The notes under the pieces: model-generated
Told to the model about the DNA's origin: nothing
The model's database searches: none
Seen by the model: the letters and a program-made list of their open reading frames with translations, nothing else
Part shown: positions 47,220-56,053 of the stretch, piece by piece
Layout: every line of letters begins with the position of its first letter
Numbering within the stretch: the first letter of the stretch is position 1
Made by a program: the position numbers and the translations under genes
Assembly (NCBI GenBank): GCA_027306695.1
Contig: DAHUZH010000002.1
Span: 1 to 64,000, forward strand
Source: Acidobacteriaceae bacterium
Lineage (GTDB): Bacteria; Acidobacteriota; Terriglobia; Terriglobales; Acidobacteriaceae
Reading direction: 5' to 3'
DNA: 64,000 nt

Positions 47220-47830
47220 TATGAGACCTGTCCTGTGCACAATACCTTGGCTGGAGCAACCGACGTGCCCCATTTCTTGCTTCCGGAAAGAACAGCGGAA
47301 AATTCTGTTACGTTCTTCGGTTCTTGCGCTTCGCGGGACGATAAATCCTCGCGTGGATGGCTTTCAAACCCATGCACTCCCACCGAAGCGGCAGATATCG
47401 ACTGCACCAGACCGTAGGGGCAAAGAATTCGTTCCAGCGTTTCAATTTCATTTCCGGTGCCGATCGCTTCTACAACAATCCACATCGACTGGACCGTTAG
47501 AACTCGCACTTCGAGGGCAGCGACCACTTGTAAAACTGTCAACCGAGTCAGTTGATCGCACATGATCTTGAAGAGCGCGATGGTTCGCGTCAACCCGGTG
47601 TCTGCTGGGAAGGCCTCTACTGTGCGAATGTCCTGTAACTTGCGCACAAGCATCTCAATCCGTCTTGCTTTCTCCGGCTCGGCATGAACGGCAAAACTGA
47701 CCCGCAATCCATCACCCACCTGGAAGGAGGCGATGGATTGGATTGTGACCTGATGATGATCGAGAATACGCAAAATCCGGGACTGCACCCTCGGTTGATT
47801 GTCCGTCGTTAACAGGAATGTCCATTCCAT
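47219..47830 (-). CDS. Acetolactate synthase small subunit-like ACT protein
   Basis: 203 residues. The N-terminal part is an ACT domain (MEWTFLLTTDNQPRVQSRIL, HHQVTIQSIASFQVGDGLRV). Residues about 82-150 resemble the C-terminal domain of AHAS regulatory subunits (TIALFKIMCDQLTRL, EVRVLTVQSMWIVVEAIGTG, LERILCPYGLVQSISAASVG), and a polar tail follows. No acetolactate synthase large subunit gene is adjacent. It might regulate AHAS or sense branched-chain amino acids for IlvA. ATG 47830 has AAAGGAG 12 nt upstream. It is the first gene of the ilv operon. Confidence 0.75.
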   Translation of the reverse strand: MEWTFLLTTDNQPRVQSRILRILDHHQVTIQSIASFQVGDGLRVSFAVHAEPEKARRIEMLVRKLQDIRTVEAFPADTGLTRTIALFKIMCDQLTRLTVLQVVAALEVRVLTVQSMWIVVEAIGTGNEIETLERILCPYGLVQSISAASVGVHGFESHPREDLSSREAQEPKNVTEFSAVLSGSKKWGTSVAPAKVLCTGQVS

Positions 47831-47870
47831 TGCGAATCTTTTCTCCTTTGCTGCTTGTTTCACCGCAAAT

Positions 47871-47913
47871 GAGAAAAGCCACCAACCCTTGGTGCGGGTC
47901 GGTGGCTTTTCTC
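47871..47913 (-). terminator. Attenuator terminator before the ilv operon
   Basis: A perfect 13-bp stem, GAGAAAAGCCACC (minus 47913-47901) with GGTGGCTTTTCTC (47883-47871). The 17-nt loop contains CCCGCACC (minus 47898-47891). The leader region GGTGCGGG (minus 47951-47944) is its exact complement, and GGCTTTC (47937-47931) can pair with the GAAAAGCC of the first arm. That pairing (8 + 6 bp) would replace the terminator. The run of T is inside the second arm (TTTTCTC). Confidence 0.75.
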
Positions 47914-47936
47914 GGAACTTGCTTTGTTCTGAAAGC

Positions 47937-48068
47937 CTACATCCCCGCACCATCCATAAAGCCGCTAATCTGAATTACGACAATAATGCTTACAAGGGTC
48001 GGGCACACAATACGGCTCACCTGTGGCTTGTTTAGAGTGAAGGCGCGCATTGCGGAGCTGGAAGTCAT
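47937..48068 (-). CDS. Ile/Val-rich leader peptide of the ilv operon
   Basis: A 43-codon frame (ATG 48068; a second in-frame ATG at 48050 gives 37 codons) that reads TLVSIIVVIQI in its centre and ends TAG at 47937. Four Ile and three Val codons lie within 30 nt (47996-47967). It begins about 5 nt below the predicted start point. It is followed by a strong terminator and a matching antiterminator. This is the expected layout of an ilv attenuator. The stop codon is directly beside the antiterminator strand GGCTTTC, so a ribosome reaching it would mask that strand and allow termination. Confidence 0.75.
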   Translation of the reverse strand: MTSSSAMRAFTLNKPQVSRIVCPTLVSIIVVIQISGFMDGAGM

Positions 48069-48079
48069 GTACTCTGCAA

Positions 48080-48108
48080 TGGATACCAAATGCAAAGAAG
48101 ATCGTCAA
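48080..48108 (-). promoter_or_regulatory. Predicted promoter of the ilv operon
   Basis: Minus strand: -35 TTGACG (48108-48103), 17-nt spacer, -10 TATCCA (48085-48080), a weak -10. The expected start near 48073 would give AGTAC as the whole 5' leader before ATG 48068. The region also holds the upstream area of the divergent gene at 48188. Confidence 0.45.
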
Positions 48109-48187
48109 GTAATATGCTGCTCGTCCACGACATTATGACGATCATCGAGTATCTCAGCACCGTACTGACCCATGCCAAAGGAGAATT

Positions 48188-49744
48188 ATGAATCATTTGG
48201 ATCAATCCTCTGGAGGGACATCCCGCCGCCGCTTTCTCAAGGGTATGGCGGCTGGCCCAGCTCTCGCACTCGCTTCTGGAGGCAATCTCCTGTCCCAGAT
48301 TCCGCATGAATCTGCAAGCGGGCCCACAAGGAAGACTCCTGCAAAATCCAACACGTTCGTCGCCATCCAGATCGGCGCGCGTTCCTTCGTCGACGAAGGA
48401 GTCGATCCGTGCCTCGACACTCTGCAGGAGACCGGCGGCGTCAACGTTCTTATGGCTACCGTTTTTACGTACGGCTCAGGTTTGGCCGGTCGTCAAGTCC
48501 ATGGCGAGCCCCTCCCAGACCACGGAGTCCAGGAGTATGACCGTGTTCATGGCGGCAGCTTCACCCGCGTCCATCCCGAGTTTTACGCCGACTCCCCTAT
48601 CAAGGACATTCGCGCTCCTGAGCTTGGCGACTTCGACATCCTGGCGGATGTCATTCCCAAAGCCAAGGCGAAAGGGATGCAGACTTACGCCCTCTTCGAG
48701 GAAAACTATAACCCGCGCCTCATCCCCAACTTTGAAAAGGTCGCTGAGGTGGACTTGTACGGCAAAGTAGGTTCGACTACCTGCTTCAATAACCCCTACG
48801 CGCGGGCTTTTCTCGCATCCATGGTCGCCGACTGGGCCACCAATAACGATATTGACGGCATCATGTGGGAGTCGGAGCGTCAGGGTCCACTCAACAACAC
48901 CATCGGCGCCAGTTTCAACAAGATATTTCCCCGTCGCTTTTCCTCCGCCAATTGTTTCTGCGATCACTGCATCCAGAAGGGCAAGTATGTCGGTATCGAC
49001 GGCAGCCGTGCTCGCGAAGGTTACATCGCGCTGGACCACTGGGTGAGCCGCACCCAGGCTGGCCCAAAATCTCCTGACGGAAGTTTCGTGGGTCTCTGGC
49101 GGCTGTTCCTCGAATATCCAGAGATATTTGCCTGGGAACGCTTCTGGTATACCAGCCAGGAGGAAATGTACAGTACCCTCTACGGCACAGCCAAGGCCAT
49201 CAAACCTCGCCTCCAGGTCGGGTGGCACATCATGCATGTTGTCACCATGAGTCCTTTTTACAGTGCCGACACCAGCTATGCCCGTCTTGTCCCATTCTCC
49301 GACTACCTCAAGCCATGCACCTATAACAACTGCGCCGGTCCGCGTCTTGCCCAGTACGTCCGCAACGTCCAGTCCACAGTTTTTCGCGACATGTCCCCGG
49401 AGCAGGTCCTCGAGATGCACTATGCCTTCTTCGGCTATACCGGCGAGCCTGGCCTGGACAAACTGCCGACTTCCGGCCTTTCCAGTGAGACTGTAGGCAT
49501 TGAAACTAGGCGCGCCATCGACGACGTTCAGGGCGCAATTCCCATCTACCCCGGCATCGACATCGACATACCCACAGGCCTCAATGAAAAACGCACCCAG
49601 CCCTCCGATGTTCGCGCAGCTACACTCTCCGCATTGAAAGCTGGCGCCGCAGGCGTAGTCCTTTCCCGCAAGTACGCAGAAATGAGATTGACCAATATCG
49701 CCGGGGCCAGACAGGCGCTGCAAGATGCTGGCGCGATCACCTGA
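48188..49744 (+). CDS. Tat-exported protein, probable TIM-barrel glycosidase-like
   Basis: 518 residues. Tat signal SRRRFLKGMAAGPALALASG near residues 13-32. The mature protein has alternating strands and helices of a TIM barrel: NVLMATVFTYGSG, DIDGIMWESERQG, VGWHIMHVVTMSPFY, IYPGIDIDIPTG and GAAGVVLSRKYAEM. The segment DGIMWESER may hold a catalytic carboxylate, and a CDHC pair follows it. It resembles putative glycoside hydrolases of unknown family in acidobacteria. The substrate is not inferable. It stands divergent to the ilv leader. Confidence 0.65.
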   Translation: MNHLDQSSGGTSRRRFLKGMAAGPALALASGGNLLSQIPHESASGPTRKTPAKSNTFVAIQIGARSFVDEGVDPCLDTLQETGGVNVLMATVFTYGSGLAGRQVHGEPLPDHGVQEYDRVHGGSFTRVHPEFYADSPIKDIRAPELGDFDILADVIPKAKAKGMQTYALFEENYNPRLIPNFEKVAEVDLYGKVGSTTCFNNPYARAFLASMVADWATNNDIDGIMWESERQGPLNNTIGASFNKIFPRRFSSANCFCDHCIQKGKYVGIDGSRAREGYIALDHWVSRTQAGPKSPDGSFVGLWRLFLEYPEIFAWERFWYTSQEEMYSTLYGTAKAIKPRLQVGWHIMHVVTMSPFYSADTSYARLVPFSDYLKPCTYNNCAGPRLAQYVRNVQSTVFRDMSPEQVLEMHYAFFGYTGEPGLDKLPTSGLSSETVGIETRRAIDDVQGAIPIYPGIDIDIPTGLNEKRTQPSDVRAATLSALKAGAAGVVLSRKYAEMRLTNIAGARQALQDAGAIT

Positions 49745-49799
49745 TTGTCGGGCCAGTTTCAGCGGTCGATAAAGGACATTGCGAATGGAGCTGATTTAG

Positions 49800-50969
49800 G
49801 TGGACAGGCAAAGATGGCGCAGGAATTGTAAGTATGGAATGGTCATCCTCGCTGCACTTGCACTAAGTTTCACATTGGATGGAATGTTTGTTGTCAGCGG
49901 ACATGCGCAGTCGATTCCGGCCCAAACGGCTCCCGCGCCCGCATCTTCTGAAGCGAAGGCTTTTGCGGTGAACTCCATGCAAACTGTCACGTATGGAAAC
50001 TTGCCGGACATATCGGGCCAGCAGGCAGCGGAACAGAAATCTGGCGGAAGTATTCATGGAACGGTGATGGACTCGAATGGAAATGTTGTTGTCGGCGCGC
50101 TCGTCACGCTGGAGCGCGATGCAAAAAAAACACAACGCACGCAGCTCACCGACAGCGCGGGATCTTTTAACTTCACGGACCTCGGTTCCGGGACGTTCCA
50201 AATCACAGTTGCGTCGCAGGGTTTTACCGCCTGGGTCGGTCCAAAAATTGTTCTGTCTACTGGGGAGTATTACGAAGCACCGGAGATTGCTCTGCATGTA
50301 GCGTCGGCAAATACGAGCGTCCGCGTAGTTTTCTCCCGGCAGGATTTGGCCGAAGAGCAAGTGAAAATAGAAGAGAAACAGCGCGTGCTCGGCGTGTTCC
50401 CCAACTTTTACACCAGCTATGTTTGGAATGCGGAACCGCTGACCGTCAAGCAGAAATTTCAACTTGCATGGAGGACATCGATCGATCCAGTCACCTTTGC
50501 AATCACCGGCGTTGTCGCGGGGATTGAGCAGTGGCAAAACGATTTCAGTGGCTATGGCCAGGGAAGCACGGGTTATGCGAAACGTTTTGGCGCTTCGTAT
50601 GCCGACGGTTTCATCGGCACCATAATCGGCGGCGCAATTCTTCCATCGCTCCTTCACCAGGATCCGCGTTATTACTACAAAGGCACAGGAAGCATCCGGT
50701 CGAGGGCGCTTTATGCCATTGCAACCGTCGTGATTACCAAGGGCGACAATGGGCGCTGGCAGCCGAACTATTCCAACGTGCTGGGCACTTTTGCAGCAGC
50801 AGGCATCTCGAATTTATACTATCCCTCGGTTGATCGTGGAGTCCAGATAACCCTCGACAATGCGCTGATCGGCACTGCCTCCGGCGCAGTCAGCGCCTTG
50901 CTGCAGGAGTTTCTGATTAAGAAAATCTCGCGCGGGGTTCCATCGCCTTCGTCCGGCACTCAACCGTAG
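49800..50969 (+). CDS. Secreted protein with carboxypeptidase-regulatory domain
   Basis: 389 residues. A signal region near the N-terminus (MVILAALALSFTLDGMFVV) is followed by a CarboxypepD_reg fold (GGSIHGTVMDSNGNVVVGAL, FNFTDLGSGTFQITVASQGF), then a C-terminal domain with hydrophobic segments (FAITGVVAGIEQWQNDFSGY, FIGTIIGGAILPSLLHQDPR, NALIGTASGAVSALLQEFL) that suggests membrane association. The group seems acidobacterial. GTG 49800 is used because GGAG precedes it by 9 nt. Function unknown. Confidence 0.7.
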   Translation: MDRQRWRRNCKYGMVILAALALSFTLDGMFVVSGHAQSIPAQTAPAPASSEAKAFAVNSMQTVTYGNLPDISGQQAAEQKSGGSIHGTVMDSNGNVVVGALVTLERDAKKTQRTQLTDSAGSFNFTDLGSGTFQITVASQGFTAWVGPKIVLSTGEYYEAPEIALHVASANTSVRVVFSRQDLAEEQVKIEEKQRVLGVFPNFYTSYVWNAEPLTVKQKFQLAWRTSIDPVTFAITGVVAGIEQWQNDFSGYGQGSTGYAKRFGASYADGFIGTIIGGAILPSLLHQDPRYYYKGTGSIRSRALYAIATVVITKGDNGRWQPNYSNVLGTFAAAGISNLYYPSVDRGVQITLDNALIGTASGAVSALLQEFLIKKISRGVPSPSSGTQP

Positions 50970-51137
50970 TTCGACGAACTCGTCTGCAATGTGTATCTTG
51001 GCAGAAATTAAAAAACAGCCTCACATGATTGCCGATAATGTAACTAATTACATCTTGAGTGAATACTTTAGGAATGTCCGGGAAAAAGTTTATGGTGGAT
51101 TGAAGCAGTTTTGACCCATTGAGGAGCAGGGAGCAAT

Positions 51138-53270
51138 ATGCGGAATCGTAACATCGTCCGATCGTTCTTTTTTATTCTTGCCACCGCTTCTTTTGCGGGG
51201 GGTGCTTTTAGCGCTCAAGCGCAACAAAATATGCCCGCTCCAATGCGGCCTCCGGCAACACCGCTGGTCACGCACGACCCTTATTTCAGTATTTGGTCGA
51301 TGGCCGACAAGCTGACCGATGTTCCCACCAAACACTGGACCGGCGCCGTGCAAGCGTTGAACGGAATTGTTCGTGTCGACGGGAAGAACTATCGATTTCT
51401 CGGTACTTCCGGTAGACGAGGGCAGACGGTTCCAGCGCTGGAGGAAGTCAACCAGCAAGTGACGCCAACGCGGACTATCGTCGTGATGAGAAATTCGGAA
51501 ATCGAGCTACGCATCGAGTTCATGACACCGGCCTTCCCAGAAGACCTGCCAGTAATGGCGCGCCCTGTCACCTACCTGACCTGGCAGGTGAAGGTTCGCG
51601 ATGGTCACGATCATGACGTTGCGCTCTACTTCGATGCGGCAGGAACACTGGCAACAAACGATCCCGGTGAGCCAGTCCTGTGGTCGAGAGGCGCAATCCA
51701 GAGTCTCGACTTGTTGCGCGTCGGTACGCAGGCCCAACCGGTTCTCCAGCGTTTTGGAGACAATGTTCGCATCAACTGGGGATGGTTTTACATCGGAGTA
51801 CCCCAAAACGAGAAGGCGCAATTAGCTGCGGGCAACCAGAGTTATCGGCAAAAATTTATGGCCACAGGCAGCCTGCCGCAGTCCGACGATATCGATGGGC
51901 CGCGCACTCCGCAAAGCCGGTATCCCGCGGCGCCTGCGCTCAATGTGGTGTTTCCGCTTGGCAGCGTGGGCGCGGCCCCGGTCACACGTCATATACTGCT
52001 CGCCTACAACGATTTGTTTTCCGTCGAGTACATGGAACGAAAGTTGCTGCCGTACTGGCGGACGGAATTCCCGACCTTCGCGGCCATGCTGCAAGCGGCG
52101 GAACAGCAATATCCAGCGCTCGAAACGCGCTCGGAAAAATATGATGCCGCGCTCGAAGCCGATCTTGTCCGAGCTGGCGGCCCAGAGTATGCGGCCATTG
52201 CGACGCTGGCTTTTCGCCAGGCGATTGCGGCCCACAAGCTGGTTGAAGACATGGATGGCACGCCGTTTTTTATGCCGAAGGAGAACTTCAGCAACGGCTC
52301 CATCTCCACAGTCGATGTCATCTATCCTTCCGCGCCGATGTTTCTATTTTTGAATCCAAGACTGGTCGAGGCGCAGTTGGAGCCGGTACTACGGTATGCG
52401 GAGATGCCTCGCTGGAAGTTTCCTTTTGCGCCCCATGATCTGGGGGTGTATCCGCTGGCGAATGGCCAGCTTTATGGCGGTGGCGAAGAGACAGAAGAAA
52501 ACCAGATGCCGGTGGAAGAGTCCGGCGATATCATCCTGCTGGTGGCGGCAACCGAGCGCGCAGAGGGTAATCCGGACTTCGCGCGGCGCTACTGGTCTTT
52601 GCTGACAAAATGGGCAGAGTATCTTATGGTCAAAGGTCTTGACCCGGAAAACCAGCTCAGTACGGACGACTTCGCCGGCCATCTTGCGCACAACGCCAAC
52701 CTATCCATCAAAGCCATCGAAGCGCTGGGGGCCTATGCGCAACTCGCCGATCAACTTGGACATTCCGAAGTGGCGAAGCGGTATCGGTCGGCAGCAACAG
52801 ATATGGCGAAGCAGTGGGTAAAAATGGATGCCGATGGCGACCACTATCGACTTGCCTTCGATAAGCCGGGTACATGGAGCCAAAAGTACAACCTGGTCTG
52901 GGACTCTATCCTAGGGCTGCATTTGTTTCCGGCCAAGGTCAGCAAACATGAGATCGCTTTCTATAAACAGCATCTGAACACGTATGGGCTGCCGCTGGAT
53001 AACCGCGCTACCTACACGAAACTGGATTGGGAGATATGGACGGCAACACTGGCCAACACCCCGGGCGATTTTCAGGTCTTCGTGCATCCAGTTTATAAAT
53101 TCCTGAATGAGACGCCGAACCGAGTTCCCATGACGGACTGGTACGATACGATCACCGGGAAGCAGATCGCATTTCAGGCGCGTTCTGTTGTCGGAGGCGT
53201 CTATATCAAGATGCTTGCGGACCCCGTGCTCTGGCGCAAATGGTCAACCCCACCGCCCGCACATCAGTAG
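51138..53270 (+). CDS. Glutaminase-family protein (DUF4965/DUF5127/DUF1793 type)
   Basis: 710 residues. Signal peptide, then TPLVTHDPYFSIWSMADKLT, which is the entry of the DUF4964/DUF5127 beta region, DUF4965 (AALEADLVRAGGPEYAAIAT, LAFRQAIAAHKLVED, YPSAPMFLFLNPRLVEAQLE) and DUF1793 (LVWDSILGLHLFPAKV, YGLPLDNRATYTKLDWEIWT). Fungal relatives (GtaA) are glutaminases, but other members have glycosidase-like (alpha/alpha)6 barrels, and the bacterial ones are uncharacterised. GAGGAGCAGGGAG precedes ATG 51138. Confidence 0.85.
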   Translation: MRNRNIVRSFFFILATASFAGGAFSAQAQQNMPAPMRPPATPLVTHDPYFSIWSMADKLTDVPTKHWTGAVQALNGIVRVDGKNYRFLGTSGRRGQTVPALEEVNQQVTPTRTIVVMRNSEIELRIEFMTPAFPEDLPVMARPVTYLTWQVKVRDGHDHDVALYFDAAGTLATNDPGEPVLWSRGAIQSLDLLRVGTQAQPVLQRFGDNVRINWGWFYIGVPQNEKAQLAAGNQSYRQKFMATGSLPQSDDIDGPRTPQSRYPAAPALNVVFPLGSVGAAPVTRHILLAYNDLFSVEYMERKLLPYWRTEFPTFAAMLQAAEQQYPALETRSEKYDAALEADLVRAGGPEYAAIATLAFRQAIAAHKLVEDMDGTPFFMPKENFSNGSISTVDVIYPSAPMFLFLNPRLVEAQLEPVLRYAEMPRWKFPFAPHDLGVYPLANGQLYGGGEETEENQMPVEESGDIILLVAATERAEGNPDFARRYWSLLTKWAEYLMVKGLDPENQLSTDDFAGHLAHNANLSIKAIEALGAYAQLADQLGHSEVAKRYRSAATDMAKQWVKMDADGDHYRLAFDKPGTWSQKYNLVWDSILGLHLFPAKVSKHEIAFYKQHLNTYGLPLDNRATYTKLDWEIWTATLANTPGDFQVFVHPVYKFLNETPNRVPMTDWYDTITGKQIAFQARSVVGGVYIKMLADPVLWRKWSTPPPAHQ

Positions 53271-53376
53271 GTATCAAAATATCCAGCACAGGCTTCCACA
53301 TTTTGACCAAGCCTATTGGCTTCCCATCATTTTCCAAACATCGACATTCTTCCTATATTCGTTACGTTGTTGAAAT

Positions 53377-55563
53377 CTAATGCACGGCTACGATCCGCCA
53401 TTGTTGCGTCAAGCTGGTGCTATTTTGTGGCTCTTGGACTGCAAATCCCGCTTGATTGCCAGCTCCTTCATTCATATCCAAAACCAATCCACTCGCACGA
53501 TTTACGATGCTGAAGTAGCCGCTACCGGCTGAGACGATATTCCATTCTTGATAGGGGGCGTTGCCTGGCGCCACGAGTGAGATGATGCTTCCGCTTGTGG
53601 TGGCACCCCCAGCATCATCCAGTGTGCCCGATCCAGGATTCATATTCGAGATTTGGAAATAGCCGTCGTTATTACTGGCGATACTCCACTGTTGCGTGGC
53701 CATGGGATTTCCATTGTCTGGCGCTGTATTCAACCATGTACTTCCGCTTGGTGAGTTTGGATATACGCCTAAGATTTGACCATTGGACTTATTGACGAAC
53801 TTATAGCTTGTGCTTGGGTCTAGCTTTCCGCCCAGTCCGTCCACCCCAGGAAGCACCGCCGAATAATTAGGAGAAGTGGTGTCCGTAGCCCCTGAGCTAT
53901 CTGCGTTGTCAAATAGGGTCAACCCGTTCCAGGTGTAAATTGCATTCGGAAGGTTGTCTCCACTGAGAAAACCGCCGCTAGTATTTGGAATGTCAACACC
54001 TTCCGGGTCCCAGTATTCGATGCCCATCCCAAGATTATCCGGTAAGCCTTGCTGCACATCTTGCAGGTCGATCAGGAATTGGCGCTGGAGAGATTGGCTG
54101 GGAGGCGCGTACCACGGATCGTTCGCATCAAATCCGTTTTCGTAATGTTCTGCTGTCTCCATGATAAAAATCGGTTTTCCGATATTTGTGGCTGCTGCGG
54201 TCAGCACATCCTGTTCCACAGGTTTATTGCCTGGATCCGATGCAGTGCCCTGCGCATCTGTCAAAGGGCCATGAAAGATGGGATAGTAGCTCTGACAAAT
54301 TGCGTCATAGGGGACATTGTTCTGATTCGCAAGTGTAAAAAAGGCGGTTAAATCCCAAGCCGGTGTGATGTGGATACAGGTGAGAGGCGGAGGGAGCGCA
54401 GGGCCAATCGAGGTGTCGGCTGCCGCATCTTTTACTGCTTGCATCGCCATTTTTTGTATTGCTGCGAAATTGCCGAAGTTGGTTCCTGTCGGGCTGCCGA
54501 TAGAACCCAGAAATCCAGTATCGACTTCGTTACCGATCGACACTAAATCTGGCATGGTTCCTGCCTGACGATATTGCAAAACCTCATTTTTTACGTAGTT
54601 ATAAACATCGGTCTGGAGCTGTGCAAGCGGGTCGTTCACCCATGCGGCAGGAACACTCGATGAGTTTCCACCATCGAAGAGTAAAGTCAGTTCGATGCTC
54701 ATTCCCAGGTTTTTGGCCCGCTTCGCCAGATCCAGATCCTGGGCGTCCGATTCCGCATAGCAAAGATTCTGCACGCAAGCTGCCTGCGTGGATTGCATTG
54801 CGTATGGAGGCATGGAGGTTGGCCGCAGACGAATCATATTCACCCCATGGTTCTTCAGCATCGCGAGCAGGTCCTGCTCCTGGCCTCCGTCTTTCCACCA
54901 CGGCAATCCGGCGGATATACGCGCCGCTTCCTGTTTCTCCAATAATGCATTGTCGATACCGCGAAAGAACACCGGACGTAAAAGCCATTGCTGGCTTTGC
55001 GAGGGACTGCCGGAAGAGACGCTCAATGCAAGAGATGTGCCTGCGGACGACGAGCCACTCGTCAGTAGACCGCCTCCTTCATTGGAGATCGTGTAGTGAC
55101 CGTCACCGGCGGAAGTCAGAAGCCATTGTTGCGTCGTACTGCCGGTACACGAGTTTTCCACCGCCGTATTATTTGCCTCATCGAGACATGAACCATCCGC
55201 AATGTCACTAATTTTCCACAGATTCCCGGCTAGACTTGTAAAGGCCCATCTCTGGCTCAAGCTGCTGAAACTTCGCGATTGCTGAATGACTTGTCCACCT
55301 GCACCTGTTGAACTGTTGGCAATATCCATCTGCAAGCCGTTCGACTGGTTCAGGACATAGTAGGCCTCTCCATCGATTGGCGTGATATCTGTTGGCTGTG
55401 CTGGTTGTTGCGATCTCGGTGTGGCTGGCGGTGTAGAGGGCGGCGCTGGTGTGACGGGGCCGGTCGTACTACTAGTCGTACTACTATTGGATGGGCTGCA
55501 CGCGGTACAACATAGCAGACAAATATTTATAGCAATGCAGCAGGCTTTGGTCGATAAGCTCAC
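53377..55563 (-). CDS. Lipoprotein GH53 endo-beta-1,4-galactanase with two ricin-like domains
   Basis: 728 residues. Lipobox-like LLCCTAC near residue 16-22. A ricin-B-like (CBM13) domain (about 61-196, QRWAFTSL, TTQQWLLTSAGDG and QSQQWLL) precedes a GH53 barrel (GIDNALLEKQ, WWKDGGQEQDLLAMLKNHGV, MIRLRP). Catalytic acid/base is E346 in SIGNEVDTGF and nucleophile E469 in IFIMETAEHY. A second ricin-like domain (QQWSIASNNDGYFQISN, LTQQWRIVAVH) ends the protein. GH53 cuts beta-1,4-galactan. GTG 55563 is chosen because AGGAG precedes it by 8 nt; a TTG lies 27 nt upstream. Confidence 0.9.
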   Translation of the reverse strand: MSLSTKACCIAINICLLCCTACSPSNSSTTSSTTGPVTPAPPSTPPATPRSQQPAQPTDITPIDGEAYYVLNQSNGLQMDIANSSTGAGGQVIQQSRSFSSLSQRWAFTSLAGNLWKISDIADGSCLDEANNTAVENSCTGSTTQQWLLTSAGDGHYTISNEGGGLLTSGSSSAGTSLALSVSSGSPSQSQQWLLRPVFFRGIDNALLEKQEAARISAGLPWWKDGGQEQDLLAMLKNHGVNMIRLRPTSMPPYAMQSTQAACVQNLCYAESDAQDLDLAKRAKNLGMSIELTLLFDGGNSSSVPAAWVNDPLAQLQTDVYNYVKNEVLQYRQAGTMPDLVSIGNEVDTGFLGSIGSPTGTNFGNFAAIQKMAMQAVKDAAADTSIGPALPPPLTCIHITPAWDLTAFFTLANQNNVPYDAICQSYYPIFHGPLTDAQGTASDPGNKPVEQDVLTAAATNIGKPIFIMETAEHYENGFDANDPWYAPPSQSLQRQFLIDLQDVQQGLPDNLGMGIEYWDPEGVDIPNTSGGFLSGDNLPNAIYTWNGLTLFDNADSSGATDTTSPNYSAVLPGVDGLGGKLDPSTSYKFVNKSNGQILGVYPNSPSGSTWLNTAPDNGNPMATQQWSIASNNDGYFQISNMNPGSGTLDDAGGATTSGSIISLVAPGNAPYQEWNIVSAGSGYFSIVNRASGLVLDMNEGAGNQAGFAVQEPQNSTSLTQQWRIVAVH

Positions 55564-56053
55564 AATGAATCTCCTGAAAGCTTTCTGCAAGTGCCTATTT
55601 CCGTATAACTGGATTTGCAGCCGATCTCACCGTATACCTGGAAAGCGATATGTCGAATCCGACGAACGTAGGATTCGGCTTCCTTTCATGCGTATAGAAG
55701 TTTCCACTCACAGAATTCTGGCGATGTGAAGCTAGATGAAGAGCCAGAGGAAACTGGCTGCCAGGCTCTTTTAAGGGAGATGGAAAAAATCTTTTTTGTG
55801 AATCCAACTTCCGTCTGATTCGCACTGTATAGAAACGCGCATAGTATTCGGTTCGGGATTCAAGTTTGGCTTCGGCTGCCATTTGTATGAAGGGTTCAGC
55901 CCTTCAAGGATTTACCTGGTGCAGGCCGCGAGACAGTCTGGCCCAGAAGGGACCTGATAAGGTTTAGGTTTTGAAGAAATGTATGTGTGCGATTATTTTG
56001 TATCATATTGATTATAAAAGTTTTATATCATTGAACTTCTAGGGGGCGACTAG
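55564..56053. other. 490-nt divergent region between the GH53 and Oar-like receptor genes
   Basis: Two hairpins are visible. One (AAGAGCC 55739-55745, GGCTCTT 55764-55770, with an inner GCCAG/CTGGC stem) has T residues on the plus side and could act as a terminator. The other, TGAAGGG-TTCAG-CCCTTCA (55888-55906), is a 7-bp perfect stem. The stretch 55990-56035 is AT-rich, with TATAAAAGTTTTATATC-like symmetry, a likely operator or promoter for the receptor gene. No gene is seen. Confidence 0.35.
55739..55770 (+). terminator. Terminator-like hairpin
   Basis: AAGAGCC/GGCTCTT stem (7 bp) with a nested GCCAG/CTGGC stem; TTT follows on the plus strand. No plus-strand gene ends nearby, so it may insulate the receptor promoter or fold in the 5' UTR of the minus-strand galactanase. 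Confidence 0.3.
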
